A DNA stretch of 64,000 nucleotides, taken from Variovorax paradoxus EPS (GTDB lineage Bacteria; Pseudomonadota; Gammaproteobacteria; Burkholderiales; Burkholderiaceae_C). Below the pieces are notes generated by a model. It was not told the origin of the DNA. It saw only the letters and a list, made by a program, of their open reading frames with translations, and did no database searches. The DNA is taken from NCBI RefSeq assembly GCF_000184745.1, contig NC_014931.1:1178001-1242000 (forward strand). Reading direction: 5' to 3'. Both the position numbers and the translations under genes were made by a program. Of the stretch, positions 17,240 through 25,897 are shown piece after piece. The number at the start of each line of letters is the position of its first letter. Positions within the stretch are counted from its first letter, which is position 1.

Positions 17240-18486
17240 GCCGCTTTCATCCTGTCGACGCCAACGAGGCGCGCGTAGGCCGCATAGAGAACAGTGGTCG
17301 CCATGAGCAGCAGCAGAGACAGCGCCGCGGCCATGCCCCAGTTGATGGTCTTGGTCGCGTAGAAGGCGATGAAGTAGCTGATCATCTGGTCCCCGGCACC
17401 GCCGACCAGCGCCGGCGTGATGTAGTAGCCCAGCGCCTGGATGAACACCATCAGGCCGCCGGCGCCCACGCCCGGGAGTGTCTGCGGCAGGTACACGCGG
17501 CGAAACGCCGTCCAGGGCGTCGCGCCCAGCGACCCGGCGGCCCGCATGTGCGAGGGCGGAATGCTCTTCATCACTGCGTAGAGCGGCAGCACGACGAACG
17601 GCAGGAGCACGTGCACCATCGCCGCGTAGACCGCAAAGCGCGTGTAGAGCATCGCGAGCGGCTCTTTGATGAGGTGGAACTGGAGCAAGGCCGAGTTCAC
17701 GACGCCCTCGTTCTGCAACAGGACGACCCAGGCGGTCGTTCGCACGAGCAGCGAGACCCAGAAAGGCAGCAGCACGCAGATCATCAGCAGGTTCGCCTTG
17801 CGCTCAGGCAGGCTGGCCAGCAGGTACGCCAGCGGATAGCCGAACAGCAGGCAGGCCAACGTGACGCCGCCCGCAATCGACAAGGTGCGCCAGAGGATCG
17901 GCACGAAGACCGCCTGGTCCGGCGGCATCGCTTCGACGCCGCCGCCCGGCGACGAACGCAGGTCGAGCGCGCCGAGAACGAACAGCGAAGTCGCGGGACC
18001 CTTGGCACGCGCCAGGGCTCCCCAGGTATCGAGCTCGCCCCATTTCGGATCGATGCCGACAAGCACCTCGCGCGCACTGGGCTCCAACGGCCCGTCCGGC
18101 AGGCGCCGGGCCGTGGAGAACATCAGCGAGCGGAACCCGTTCACGTCGTAGTTCAGGCGCGTGGCGGCCGACGCGAGCCGGCCGGCGCTGCGCGCCGCGC
18201 GCACGTCGGTTGCCAGGGCGGCGAACACGGCGTCGTCCGGCAACGCGGTCCCGTTCCACGACTGCAGCCGTGCAGACACCGTCGGCAGGATCTCGGCCAC
18301 TTCGGTGTCCACGACGGATCGGCTCAAGAGGGCGCCGATCGGCACGAGGAACGTGAGCAGGAGGAACAGTGCGAGCGGCGCGATCAGGAGCAGGGCCTTC
18401 GTGCGGTGACGGCGGGAAGCCCGTCTCAGATCGCTCTTCAGGCCCCTGGCGGCGGCCGTCGGACAGGTCGCGCCGTCTGCGGTCAC
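17236..18486 (-). CDS. ABC transporter permease, PotB-like, with enlarged periplasmic loop
   Basis: 416 residues. After the first helix (ALLLIAPLALFLLLTFLVPIG) comes about 140 residues of non-membrane sequence before the second helix (SIAGGVTLACLLFGYPLAYLL). The remaining five helices and the EAA loop SLGATPWTAFRRVYLPQTLPGV are typical PotB. Classical PotB is about 280 residues, so the extra loop is a distinguishing feature and might contact the binding protein. The start is GTG at 18486, overlapping the binding-protein stop by 4 bases (GTGA). Confidence 0.9.
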   Translation of the reverse strand: MTADGATCPTAAARGLKSDLRRASRRHRTKALLLIAPLALFLLLTFLVPIGALLSRSVVDTEVAEILPTVSARLQSWNGTALPDDAVFAALATDVRAARSAGRLASAATRLNYDVNGFRSLMFSTARRLPDGPLEPSAREVLVGIDPKWGELDTWGALARAKGPATSLFVLGALDLRSSPGGGVEAMPPDQAVFVPILWRTLSIAGGVTLACLLFGYPLAYLLASLPERKANLLMICVLLPFWVSLLVRTTAWVVLLQNEGVVNSALLQFHLIKEPLAMLYTRFAVYAAMVHVLLPFVVLPLYAVMKSIPPSHMRAAGSLGATPWTAFRRVYLPQTLPGVGAGGLMVFIQALGYYITPALVGGAGDQMISYFIAFYATKTINWGMAAALSLLLLMATTVLYAAYARLVGVDRMKAA

Positions 18487-19541
18487 TTCGACACCCAGCT
18501 ATTGAAGCGCTGCGTCAGGCGGTCGAGGTTCTCGAGCCAGAACTTGTCGCTGATGAGCAGGGCGCTCGCCATGTACTCCGGGTTCGTCGGGAGGTCGGGC
18601 AGAACGGACTTGGCGACCAGCTCGGTGCTGCGCTTGTTGGTCACGCCGTAGGGAATGAGGGGAGGGAGGTCCTTCTGCACCGACGGCGCTCCGGCGAAGA
18701 CAAGGTACTGCTCGGCCTGCGCCTTGTTCGGCGATCCCTTCATGATGGCCCACGAGTCGATGGTGTAGAGGCTGTTCTTCCAGGTGATCCGGAAGTTCTT
18801 CTTGTCGGTCTTGTTGGCCGCGGCGATGCGGCCGTTGTAGGCCGACACCATCGCCACTTCGCCCGAGGCCAGCAGCTGAGGCGGTTGCGCGCCCTTCTCC
18901 CACCAGACGATGCTGCTCTTGATGGTGTCGAGCTTCTTGAATGCGCGGTCCACGCCCGCTGGCGTCGACAGCACCTGATAGACATCCGCCGGCTTCACGC
19001 CGTCCGCGATCAGCGCGAACTCGAGGTTGGTCTTTGCGCCCTTGCGCAGGCTGCGCTTGCCCGGAAACTTCTGCAGATCGAAGAAGTCCGCCCACGACTG
19101 CGGCCCCGCGCCCTTGAACTTGTCGCCGTCGTAAGCCAGCACGAAGTTGTAGAGGATGGCGCCGACGCCGCAATCGTTCGCGGCCTCCGGCATGTAGGCA
19201 TCGCGCCCGCCGAGCTTGGCCCAGTCGATCTTCTCGAAGAGGCCTTCCTCGCAACCCAGTTGCAGTTCCTCGGATTCGACCTGCACCAGGTCCCAGTTGT
19301 TCGCACCGCCCTGGAGCTTGGCGCGCAGCACGCCGATGCCACCGTCCCACGATTCGTCGACCAGCTTGACGCCGGTCTTGGCAGTGAAGGGCTTGAAGTA
19401 CACCTCGCGTTGCGCGTCCTGGTATGCGCCTCCCCACGACACGACGGTGAGCGGACGGCCTTGGGACCAGGCGTTGGTTGCAAGGCCTGCGGCGCCGAGC
19501 GTCGCAACGAGCAGCAATGTGGCCGAACGAAAGATGGACAT
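18483..19541 (-). CDS. ABC transporter substrate-binding protein, PotD-like
   Basis: Periplasmic solute-binding protein of 352 residues. Signal peptide MSIFRSATLLLVATLGAAGLATNAWSQ is followed by LTVVSWGGAYQDAQREVYFKPF, the spermidine/putrescine-binding (SBP type 1/8) entry, and typical internal elements GAILYNFVLAYD, FFDLQKFPGKRSLRKG and WEKGAQPPQLLASGEVAMVSAYNGR. The Met at 19541 is preferred over an upstream alternative (19634) because the signal peptide begins there. The ligand is unknown; the operon's kinase and lyase suggest an amino alcohol or hydroxylysine-like compound. Confidence 0.92.
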   Translation of the reverse strand: MSIFRSATLLLVATLGAAGLATNAWSQGRPLTVVSWGGAYQDAQREVYFKPFTAKTGVKLVDESWDGGIGVLRAKLQGGANNWDLVQVESEELQLGCEEGLFEKIDWAKLGGRDAYMPEAANDCGVGAILYNFVLAYDGDKFKGAGPQSWADFFDLQKFPGKRSLRKGAKTNLEFALIADGVKPADVYQVLSTPAGVDRAFKKLDTIKSSIVWWEKGAQPPQLLASGEVAMVSAYNGRIAAANKTDKKNFRITWKNSLYTIDSWAIMKGSPNKAQAEQYLVFAGAPSVQKDLPPLIPYGVTNKRSTELVAKSVLPDLPTNPEYMASALLISDKFWLENLDRLTQRFNSWVSK

Positions 19542-19594
19542 GAGCGATTCCTCTATCTGTGGGGTTGAACTACGGGCGGGGAAGAAGAGCACCC

Positions 19595-20677
19595 TCAGGG
19601 TGCGACGAAGATCCGGGCGTGTTCGATGCGCCATGTCACGCAGAGGCGTGAGCCGGGCGTGGGCAGCGTGTCGAACTGATCGGGGCTGCGGCAGGCGATC
19701 ATTTCCTGGCCGTCGCTGGTGCGAAGACGGGCGCGCATCTTGTCGCCGACGAAGATGGCCTCCTCGAGCGTCGCGGCCACGCCCACGCCTTCAGCGCTCC
19801 TGGACGTGGACAGCTCGGCGCGTTCCGGGCGCAGCGTGAAGACGCCCTCGCCGCCGACACGCAAGCCATCGCCTGCAACGGCCTGCAGGAGCGAGCCGCC
19901 TTCGGTGCGCAGAACGGCGACGCCGTCCACCAGCGCTTCGACCGTGCCCGACAGGCGATTGCTCTCTCCGACAAATGTGGCGACGAAAGCACTGGACGGC
20001 TGCTCGTACATCTCGCGCGGTCCGCACAGTTGCTGGATCTTTCCCTGGTGAAACACCGCGATGCGGTCCGACATGGTCAGCGCCTCTGCCTGGTCGTGCG
20101 TCACATACACCATGGTCACGCCGAGGCGCCGGTGCAGTTGCCGAATCTCGAACTGCATTTGTTCCCGCAGGTTCTTGTCCAGCGCACCCAGCGGTTCGTC
20201 CATCAACACCAGCTTGGGCTCGAACACCAGCGCCCGGGCCACGGCGACGCGCTGCTGCTGGCCTCCGGACAACTGAGCCGGCAATCGTTGTGCCGCATGC
20301 GACAACTGCACCATGTCCAGCGCGAGCTTCACCCGGCGTGCCTGCTCATCGCGTCCGACGTTGCGGACCTGCAATGGAAAGGCGACGTTCTCGCCAACGG
20401 TCATGTGGGGAAACAACGCGTAGTTCTGGAACACCATGCCGATGTCCCGCTTGTATGCGGGCACCGCGCGCAGCGATCGACCCGCCAGGCGGATGTCCCC
20501 GCTGGTCGGCGTCTCGAAGCCGGCCAGCATCATCAGGGTTGTCGTCTTGCCCGATCCGGAGGGGCCGAGCAGCGAGAGGAATTCGCCTTCCTGCACTGCG
20601 AGGTCGAGGTGATCGACGACCTGCGACAAGCCGTCGTAGGACTTGCAGACTTGATCGAAGGTGGCAATGACGGACAT
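19595..20677 (-). CDS. ABC transporter ATP-binding protein, PotA-like
   Basis: ATPase of 360 residues, first gene of the leftward uptake/catabolic operon. Walker A LLGPSGSGKTT, Q-loop VFQNYALFPH, signature LSGGQQQRVAVARAL, Walker B LVLMDEPLGALD and H-switch VTHDQAEALT are intact. A C-terminal TOBE domain (about 285-360) follows, as in polyamine and Fbp-type importers. Met at 20677 gives MSVIATFDQV, directly before the nucleotide-binding fold. A 53-base gap separates it from the binding protein. Confidence 0.94.
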   Translation of the reverse strand: MSVIATFDQVCKSYDGLSQVVDHLDLAVQEGEFLSLLGPSGSGKTTTLMMLAGFETPTSGDIRLAGRSLRAVPAYKRDIGMVFQNYALFPHMTVGENVAFPLQVRNVGRDEQARRVKLALDMVQLSHAAQRLPAQLSGGQQQRVAVARALVFEPKLVLMDEPLGALDKNLREQMQFEIRQLHRRLGVTMVYVTHDQAEALTMSDRIAVFHQGKIQQLCGPREMYEQPSSAFVATFVGESNRLSGTVEALVDGVAVLRTEGGSLLQAVAGDGLRVGGEGVFTLRPERAELSTSRSAEGVGVAATLEEAIFVGDKMRARLRTSDGQEMIACRSPDQFDTLPTPGSRLCVTWRIEHARIFVAP

Positions 20678-20904
20678 GACTATTTCTTCTCTCGTGGTTG
20701 ATCTGATTTGTCTTTTGCAGCACCCCGGCTCCATCGCCCAGATCGGACAAGAAGCCTTCGCAGCCGTTTCTATGCCCCGGCGACGCAATCATCCAGCGGA
20801 ATAACCAGAAAAGGCTACGGAAATTGGCTGTCTGCGGCGAATCCTGTAGGGCGCACGCCATCGCTACGGCAGAATCTGCTGGACACACAAAAAGGCAGAT
20901 CAAG
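20678..20904. promoter_or_regulatory. Divergent promoter region between uptake operon and Lrp regulator
   Basis: 227 bases with no convincing gene. It must carry the promoters of the leftward ABC/kinase/lyase operon and of the rightward Lrp gene. I see no strong -35/-10 pair and no long perfect palindrome; a weak Lrp-type site is likely but cannot be placed by eye. Confidence 0.5.
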
Positions 20905-21426
20905 ATGGCAGATGAAGCAGCGTCCAGGCCACTCAAGCTGGATCGCATCGACCTGCAGATCCTCGCAATCATTCAGCAAGATGCTCGATTGACGAACGTG
21001 ATGCTGGCCGAGCGAATAGGCCTCTCCGCCAGCCCATGCCTTGAAAGGGTTCGTCGGCTCGAGAAGGGAAAGCTCGTGACCGCCTATCGCGCGGTGCTCA
21101 ATCTCGAGAAGCTCATTCCGCATCTCTACACCTACATGGAGGTCACGCTGAAGAGCCACCATGCGCAGGATTTCATGCGGTTCGAGAAGTACGTCCTCAA
21201 GCAGCCCGAGATGCTGACCTGCAGCCTGATCAGCGGCGACTTCGATTACCTGATTCGGGTCATCTCCACCGACATCGCGCATCTGCATGCAATTTCGGAG
21301 CGCATGTTCAATGCGGAAGTCGGCGTCGAAAAGCACTTCACCTACATCTGCGTGAAAACGGTGAAGGACACGACCGAAGTCCCCATCGATGCCCTGCTGG
21401 CTGCTCGACAGCGCACAGCGCTCTGA
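20905..21426 (+). CDS. Lrp/AsnC-family regulator, probable controller of the uptake operon
   Basis: 173 residues with HTH (LDRIDLQILAIIQQDARLTN, LSASPCLERVRRLEKGKLV) and a RAM ligand-binding domain (YTYMEVTLKSHHAQDF, CSLISGDFDYLIRVISTD). The ATG at 20905 is chosen because the HTH begins just after it; the frame is open from 20824. Divergent orientation to the six-gene uptake operon is the classic arrangement for a local regulator sensing the amino-acid-like substrate. The effector is inferred only. Confidence 0.88.
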   Translation: MADEAASRPLKLDRIDLQILAIIQQDARLTNVMLAERIGLSASPCLERVRRLEKGKLVTAYRAVLNLEKLIPHLYTYMEVTLKSHHAQDFMRFEKYVLKQPEMLTCSLISGDFDYLIRVISTDIAHLHAISERMFNAEVGVEKHFTYICVKTVKDTTEVPIDALLAARQRTAL

Positions 21427-21564
21427 TCGGGGGGGCGCGACGAGGTCAGCGCGAGGTTGGCCTCGGAAGGGCGGTTGGTGCCGGGCGCATCCGGCTCGGA
21501 TCGTTGGGCTGAAATCTGCCTGCGCGGGCAGCCACCGCAGCCGGAGCGCTTCGCCCGACGGGGC

Positions 21565-22116
21565 TCACCGAAAGGCGATGCCTCGGGGCCAGCGATGGCG
21601 CGTGCCGCCCGAGCGGCGGTCGGCCTTCTCGGGCACCGCGCCATTCGCGTTCAACTCGCAGCCTCGCAATTCGAGCCTGTGCAGGCACGAGAGAAAGAGT
21701 TCGTGATGCGTTTCGTCGAGCCCATCGAGAAGATCGATGTTCAGGCGAGCGATGCGGGGGAACAGCTCGTCGAAGAGCGCTCGGCCCGCCGCGCTCAGCT
21801 GCACATAAACCCTTCGGCGATCGTCGACGTCCTGGCGTCTCTCGATCAGCCGTTTTTCGAAAAGACTGTTCAGTCCGCGCGACGTGCGCACCCGGTCCAG
21901 CAGCATTCGCTCGGCGAGTTCCGATGAACCAAGCTCGCCGGCCTGCGCGAGCATGCCGATCATTCCCCACTCGCGGTGCGTGATGCCGAAGCCCCCTTCG
22001 ACCATGCGCGTGGTCATGGTGCTGCAAGCGCGCATGCAGCGCCAGACTCGATAGAGAAGGAGATCGTCCAATGCGCACGGTGCGAGCGCTGCGGTGATGT
22101 CGGAAGAGGCTTGCAA
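21565..22116 (-). CDS. MarR-family transcriptional regulator
   Basis: 183 residues. Winged-HTH MarR core at about 38-120: FGITHREWGMIGMLAQAGELGSS, LLDRVRTSRGLNSLFEKRLIER and the wing DVDDRRRVYVQLS. The only in-frame start available is TTG at 22116, with a purine-rich site before it; a TGA stands in frame five codons upstream. The C-terminal tail is basic (KADRRSGGTRHRWPRG). It lies 42 bases after the SDR gene in the same orientation, so it is probably co-transcribed and self-regulating. Confidence 0.85.
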   Translation of the reverse strand: MQASSDITAALAPCALDDLLLYRVWRCMRACSTMTTRMVEGGFGITHREWGMIGMLAQAGELGSSELAERMLLDRVRTSRGLNSLFEKRLIERRQDVDDRRRVYVQLSAAGRALFDELFPRIARLNIDLLDGLDETHHELFLSCLHRLELRGCELNANGAVPEKADRRSGGTRHRWPRGIAFR

Positions 22117-22158
22117 GTGGATCCGCCTTCAGTGAGGACAGGGAAGACCTGATTCGCC

Positions 22159-22896
22159 TCAAATGCGTTGGCCGCCGTCGATCGGGATTTCCGTCCCGGT
22201 GATATAGGACGCCTTCTCGCTGCAGAGAAACTCGATCAGGTCGGCCACTTCTTCCACGGTGCCGAGGCGGCGCATCGGAATGTCGTTCTCCACGATCTGC
22301 GAGGTGCCGGGCGAAAGAATGTCTGTGTCGATCTCGCCGGGCGCAATCGCATTCACCCGCACGTTCAGGGGCGCCATGTCGTTCGCCATCTCCCGGGTCA
22401 ATGCGGCCAGGGCCGACTTGGAGGTCGCGTAGGCCGAGCCGGCGAAGGGGTGCACGCGGCTGCCCGCGATCGAACACAGGTTGACCACGGAACCGCCCGC
22501 ATTGGAGAGCTCCTGTGCAAATCCGCGCGTCAACACCAACGGTGCGTAGAAGTTGGTGTTGTACATCGACTGCCACACGTCCAGGTCGGTCGTGAGCGAG
22601 TTGACGCGGGTGCCTCCCGGGCCCTTCGGCGAGATGCCCGCGTTGTTGATCAGCGCGTGCAGCTTGGCTCCGCCCAACAAGGGCCGCAATGCCTCCACCG
22701 TCTTGAGGATCTGCTGCAGATCGGAAAGGTCCAGCGAGATGTGGGTGTTGCCCCCCTGGCTCCACGGGCACGCGTCGGGCGGCGGCGTGCGGGACACCGT
22801 GATCACTCGCCATCCCAGGTCCCGAAAGCGCTGGGCGGTGGCATGGCCAATTCCGCGGCTGGCACCCGTAACGATTGCGGTCTTGGTTTCTAGCAT
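22159..22896 (-). CDS. SDR-family oxidoreductase
   Basis: NAD(P)-dependent short-chain dehydrogenase/reductase of 245 residues. TGASRGIG (10-17) binds the cofactor, NNAG stabilises the sheet, and a Ser with the YATSK (YxxxK) motif forms the active site; the C-terminus ITGTEIPIDGGQRI is classical. Ser/Thr-Arg after strand 2 (ITVSRTPP) hints at NADP preference. Substrate unknown. Its partner is the MarR regulator downstream. It could reduce an aldehyde made by the neighbouring lyase operon, but there is no direct evidence for that. Confidence 0.88.
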   Translation of the reverse strand: MLETKTAIVTGASRGIGHATAQRFRDLGWRVITVSRTPPPDACPWSQGGNTHISLDLSDLQQILKTVEALRPLLGGAKLHALINNAGISPKGPGGTRVNSLTTDLDVWQSMYNTNFYAPLVLTRGFAQELSNAGGSVVNLCSIAGSRVHPFAGSAYATSKSALAALTREMANDMAPLNVRVNAIAPGEIDTDILSPGTSQIVENDIPMRRLGTVEEVADLIEFLCSEKASYITGTEIPIDGGQRI

Positions 22897-23234
22897 TTGC
22901 AGTCCTTCAATGGTTCAGAAGAGGCACGCGCTCATCGGCGATCAGGCGAGGTCTTTGCGGGCGCCGCATCGAATCTTTCCTGCGACATGTCGCGGATCCC
23001 GTCCTGGATGATGTCGAGAACTGCTGGACGATTACATTGAACCTGTCGGTATGGACAGGATTTTTTCCCTCGAGAAGATCGATCCGCCGCAGGTTCTTCT
23101 GTGACGCCGGCGATGCCGCCCGAATCGAAGGATCCGTAAGAAACGCGAAGACGCCGGGACGAAAAACATCCCGGCATGCATCGGACCACAGCGGTCGGCT
23201 GCGCGTCGGCCCTCTGCCGAGGGGCCAGGGAACC
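22897..23234. other. Intergenic region, no gene recognised
   Basis: 338 bases between the SDR gene and the sugar transporter permease, both leftward. It presumably holds the SDR-MarR promoter and the end of the transporter operon. A reverse-strand frame of 85 codons (22932-23189) has no recognisable composition or motif and was not called. No clear terminator hairpin was found. Confidence 0.5.
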
Positions 23235-24293
23235 TCAGCCCTGCTTGCGCATCGCGAAGCAGGCCCCCGCCACCAGGATGAACGCCCCGATGATCACCTT
23301 CTGCCAGGTGCTCGGCACGCCCGCGAGGATCAGCACGTTGTTGATCAGCGTGACCAGCACCACGCCCAGCAGCGTGCCGCCCACGGTGCCGCTGCCGCCG
23401 GTGATGCGCGCGCCGCCGAGGATCACGGCGGCGATCACGTCCAGCTCGTTGCCGACGAGGTCGAAGGGGTTCGCCAGCCGCGTGCTCGAGACGTGCACGA
23501 TGCCCGCCAGTCCCGAGAGGAATCCCGCGTACGCGAACACGAAGATGTGCACTGTGCGGAGGTTATAGCCCAGCCGTTCGGCGATCGCGAGGCTGCCGCC
23601 GATGGCGTACACCGCGCGGCCGATGAGCGTGCGGTTCAGCAGCCACCATGTCAGCACCGCCGCGCCGGCCAGCACCAGCACCGTGGCGGGCAGCACCACG
23701 TGCAGGCCCTGCGCGGTGTCGAAGCGCCAGAGCGCCAGCTTGCCGAACGCGTCCATCGGCGCGGGCACGTTCATGAAGAACACGGTCCCGACGAAGGTCA
23801 GCAGGATGCCGCGGTACAGGTACTGCGTGCCGATGGTCACGATCAGCGACGGTGCCTTGAGCCAGTGCACCAGCAGGCCGTTGAACACGCCCAGCACCGC
23901 GCCGCTCACCGCGCCCGCGGCCAGCAACAGCGCGATGGGCGCTTCGGGAAAGTAGTTCAGCACCAGCTTCGTGATGCTGTACATCGTGAGCGCGGCAATG
24001 GCGGCGAACGACACGTCGATGCCGCCGGCCGCCAGCACGATCAGCACGCCCAGCGCAAAGAGCCCGAGCACGGTGCAGGCCCGCACGATGTCGATCAACA
24101 CCGGCAACTGGAAGAAGCCCGGGTTGATGGCGCCGACCGCCAGGCACACCAGCACGATCAGCGCGAGCGTGAAGACCGAGGGGCGCTGCGCGAGCCAGCT
24201 GCGCCAGGAGGCCGTTGCCTTGGGAGCCGCTTGCGCAGCCGAAGCCGGCGTGGGCGCGGTCGTGGAATGCGCTTGCATGGTGGAAGCCGTCAT
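23235..24293 (-). CDS. Sugar ABC transporter permease, RbsC-like (second permease)
   Basis: 352-residue inner-membrane permease of the ribose/AI-2 (BPD_transp_2) family with about nine hydrophobic segments. LFALGVLIVLAAGGIDVSFAAIAALTMY contains the conserved GGIDxS motif, and NPFDLVGNELDVIAAVILGGARITGGSGTVGGT is the conserved NExDxIAAxxLGG region. The ATG at 24293 overlaps the ATPase stop by 4 bases. It is last in the operon and pairs with the other permease at 26915-27967. Confidence 0.92.
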   Translation of the reverse strand: MTASTMQAHSTTAPTPASAAQAAPKATASWRSWLAQRPSVFTLALIVLVCLAVGAINPGFFQLPVLIDIVRACTVLGLFALGVLIVLAAGGIDVSFAAIAALTMYSITKLVLNYFPEAPIALLLAAGAVSGAVLGVFNGLLVHWLKAPSLIVTIGTQYLYRGILLTFVGTVFFMNVPAPMDAFGKLALWRFDTAQGLHVVLPATVLVLAGAAVLTWWLLNRTLIGRAVYAIGGSLAIAERLGYNLRTVHIFVFAYAGFLSGLAGIVHVSSTRLANPFDLVGNELDVIAAVILGGARITGGSGTVGGTLLGVVLVTLINNVLILAGVPSTWQKVIIGAFILVAGACFAMRKQG

Positions 24294-25876
24294 GAGAATG
24301 CGGGGGAAGCAGAAGAGGGGGAGTCGGAAACCAGCGCGTGGTAGAGCTCGCTTTCGGCGAGGCCCTCGGCGTCGAAGTCGTTGGCGATGCGGCCCTTGCG
24401 CATCAGCAGGATGCGGTCGCAGTTCTGCAGCAGCTCCTGCAGGTCGTCGCTGACGAGGATCACACCGAGGCCCTGCTCGGCCAGCCGCTGCACGATGCGA
24501 TAGATGGTGTCCTTGGAGCCGACGTCCACGCCCACGGTGGGGCCGTGGAGGATCAGCACGCGCGGATCGATGGCCAGCCAGCGGCCGATGAGCACGCGCT
24601 GCTGGTTGCCGCCCGAGAGCGACTGCACCGGCCGGTCGACATCGGGCGTGGCGATCTGCAACTCGCTCACGGTGCGTTCGGCCAGCGCCTGGCACTGCTT
24701 GCCGTCGAGCGCGCCGAAGCGCCCGCGCAGGCGACCGAGCACGGCCGTGACGATGTTGTCGCGAATCGGCTTGTCGAGAAAAAGGCCCTCGCTCAGCCGG
24801 TCTTCCGGCACGTAGCCGATGCCCTGGCGGATGCCGTCGCTCGGCGTCTTCAGCGTGACCTGCTGGCCGTCGAGCGAAATGCGCCCGCGGTCGGCGGCCT
24901 GCACGCCGGCCAGGGCCAGCGCCAGTTCGTTGCGGCCCGAGTCGAGCAGCCCGGTGATGCCCAGGATCTCGCCCTTGTGCAGCGTGAAATTCACATCGCT
25001 GAACTGCGCGCCGCGGCCGAGCGCCTCGACCTTGAGCAGCGTGTCGCCGCCGTGCGTCCGGTGGCGGTAGCGCGCGCCGTCGAGTTGCTTGCCCGTCATC
25101 CAGTGCGCGAGCTCGGCCTTGGTGAAGTCGCGGATCGGCCCCTGTGCCACCTTCGTGCCGTCACGGAACACGATGGCCTGGCCGCCCATGGCCATGCACT
25201 CGTCGAGCTTGTGGCTCACGAACAGCACGGCCACGCCCTGCGCGCGCAGGTGCTCGACCACGTGCACGAGGTTGTCGACTTCCTTCTGCGTGAGCGAGGT
25301 GGTGGGCTCGTCCATGATGACCATGCGTGCGCGCGTGGCCACGGCGCGTGCGATGGCCACGAGCTGCCGCGTGGCGATGGGCAGCTCGTCGACGCGGCGC
25401 GCCAGAAAGGCCGCGTCGGTCGGCAGCTTCACCGTTTCGAGCGCGCGCACGGCCGTGGCGGCCACCGCCTTGCGGTCGAAGCGCCGCGCGAGCTTGCCGC
25501 CGGTGGCGACCAGCTGCTCGCTGAGCGCGACGTTCTCGGCCACGCTCATGTTCGGCAGCAGCGAGAGGTCTTGATAGACCGTCTCGATGCCCAGCGTGAG
25601 CGCCTCCAGCGGCGACAGCGATTCGTGCGGATGGCCATCGATCACGATGCGCCCCTGGCTCGGCGGCTGCGCGCCCGAGATGATCTTGATGAGCGTGCTC
25701 TTGCCGCAGCCGTTCTCGCCGAGCAGGTGGTAGATCTCGCCGGCTTCGATCGTGAGGTCGATGCCGCGCAGCGCGTGCACGCCCGCGAAGCGCTTGTGCA
25801 CGTCCTGCACTTCGAGGAAGACACGGCGCCCGGTGCCGGGCACCGGGGCTTGCGTGGAAGGCGCGGTAAGGGTCAT
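24290..25876 (-). CDS. Sugar ABC transporter ATP-binding protein, RbsA-like (double NBD)
   Basis: 528 residues with two tandem ATPase domains, as in RbsA/LsrA. The first has Walker A LLGENGCGKST, Walker B MVIMDEPTTSLT and a degenerate signature (LPIATRQLVAIARAV). The second has the usual modified P-loop ITGLLDSGRNELALALAG and a good signature LSGGNQQRVLIGRWLAIDP. The domain asymmetry is normal for the family. It lies between the binding protein (21-base gap) and the second permease (4-base overlap). Confidence 0.93.
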   Translation of the reverse strand: MTLTAPSTQAPVPGTGRRVFLEVQDVHKRFAGVHALRGIDLTIEAGEIYHLLGENGCGKSTLIKIISGAQPPSQGRIVIDGHPHESLSPLEALTLGIETVYQDLSLLPNMSVAENVALSEQLVATGGKLARRFDRKAVAATAVRALETVKLPTDAAFLARRVDELPIATRQLVAIARAVATRARMVIMDEPTTSLTQKEVDNLVHVVEHLRAQGVAVLFVSHKLDECMAMGGQAIVFRDGTKVAQGPIRDFTKAELAHWMTGKQLDGARYRHRTHGGDTLLKVEALGRGAQFSDVNFTLHKGEILGITGLLDSGRNELALALAGVQAADRGRISLDGQQVTLKTPSDGIRQGIGYVPEDRLSEGLFLDKPIRDNIVTAVLGRLRGRFGALDGKQCQALAERTVSELQIATPDVDRPVQSLSGGNQQRVLIGRWLAIDPRVLILHGPTVGVDVGSKDTIYRIVQRLAEQGLGVILVSDDLQELLQNCDRILLMRKGRIANDFDAEGLAESELYHALVSDSPSSASPAFS

Positions 25877-25897
25877 ACGCTCAAGAGGTCCGGAAGA

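Noticed and set aside
14005..22896. SDR and MarR genes as part of the kinase/lyase operon
   Set aside because: They are separated from it by the oppositely oriented Lrp gene and have their own spacing; a functional link is only speculative.
22932..23189. 85-codon reverse frame between the SDR and permease genes
   Set aside because: No ribosome site, no motif and atypical composition (Ser/Arg/Cys-rich); probably non-coding.
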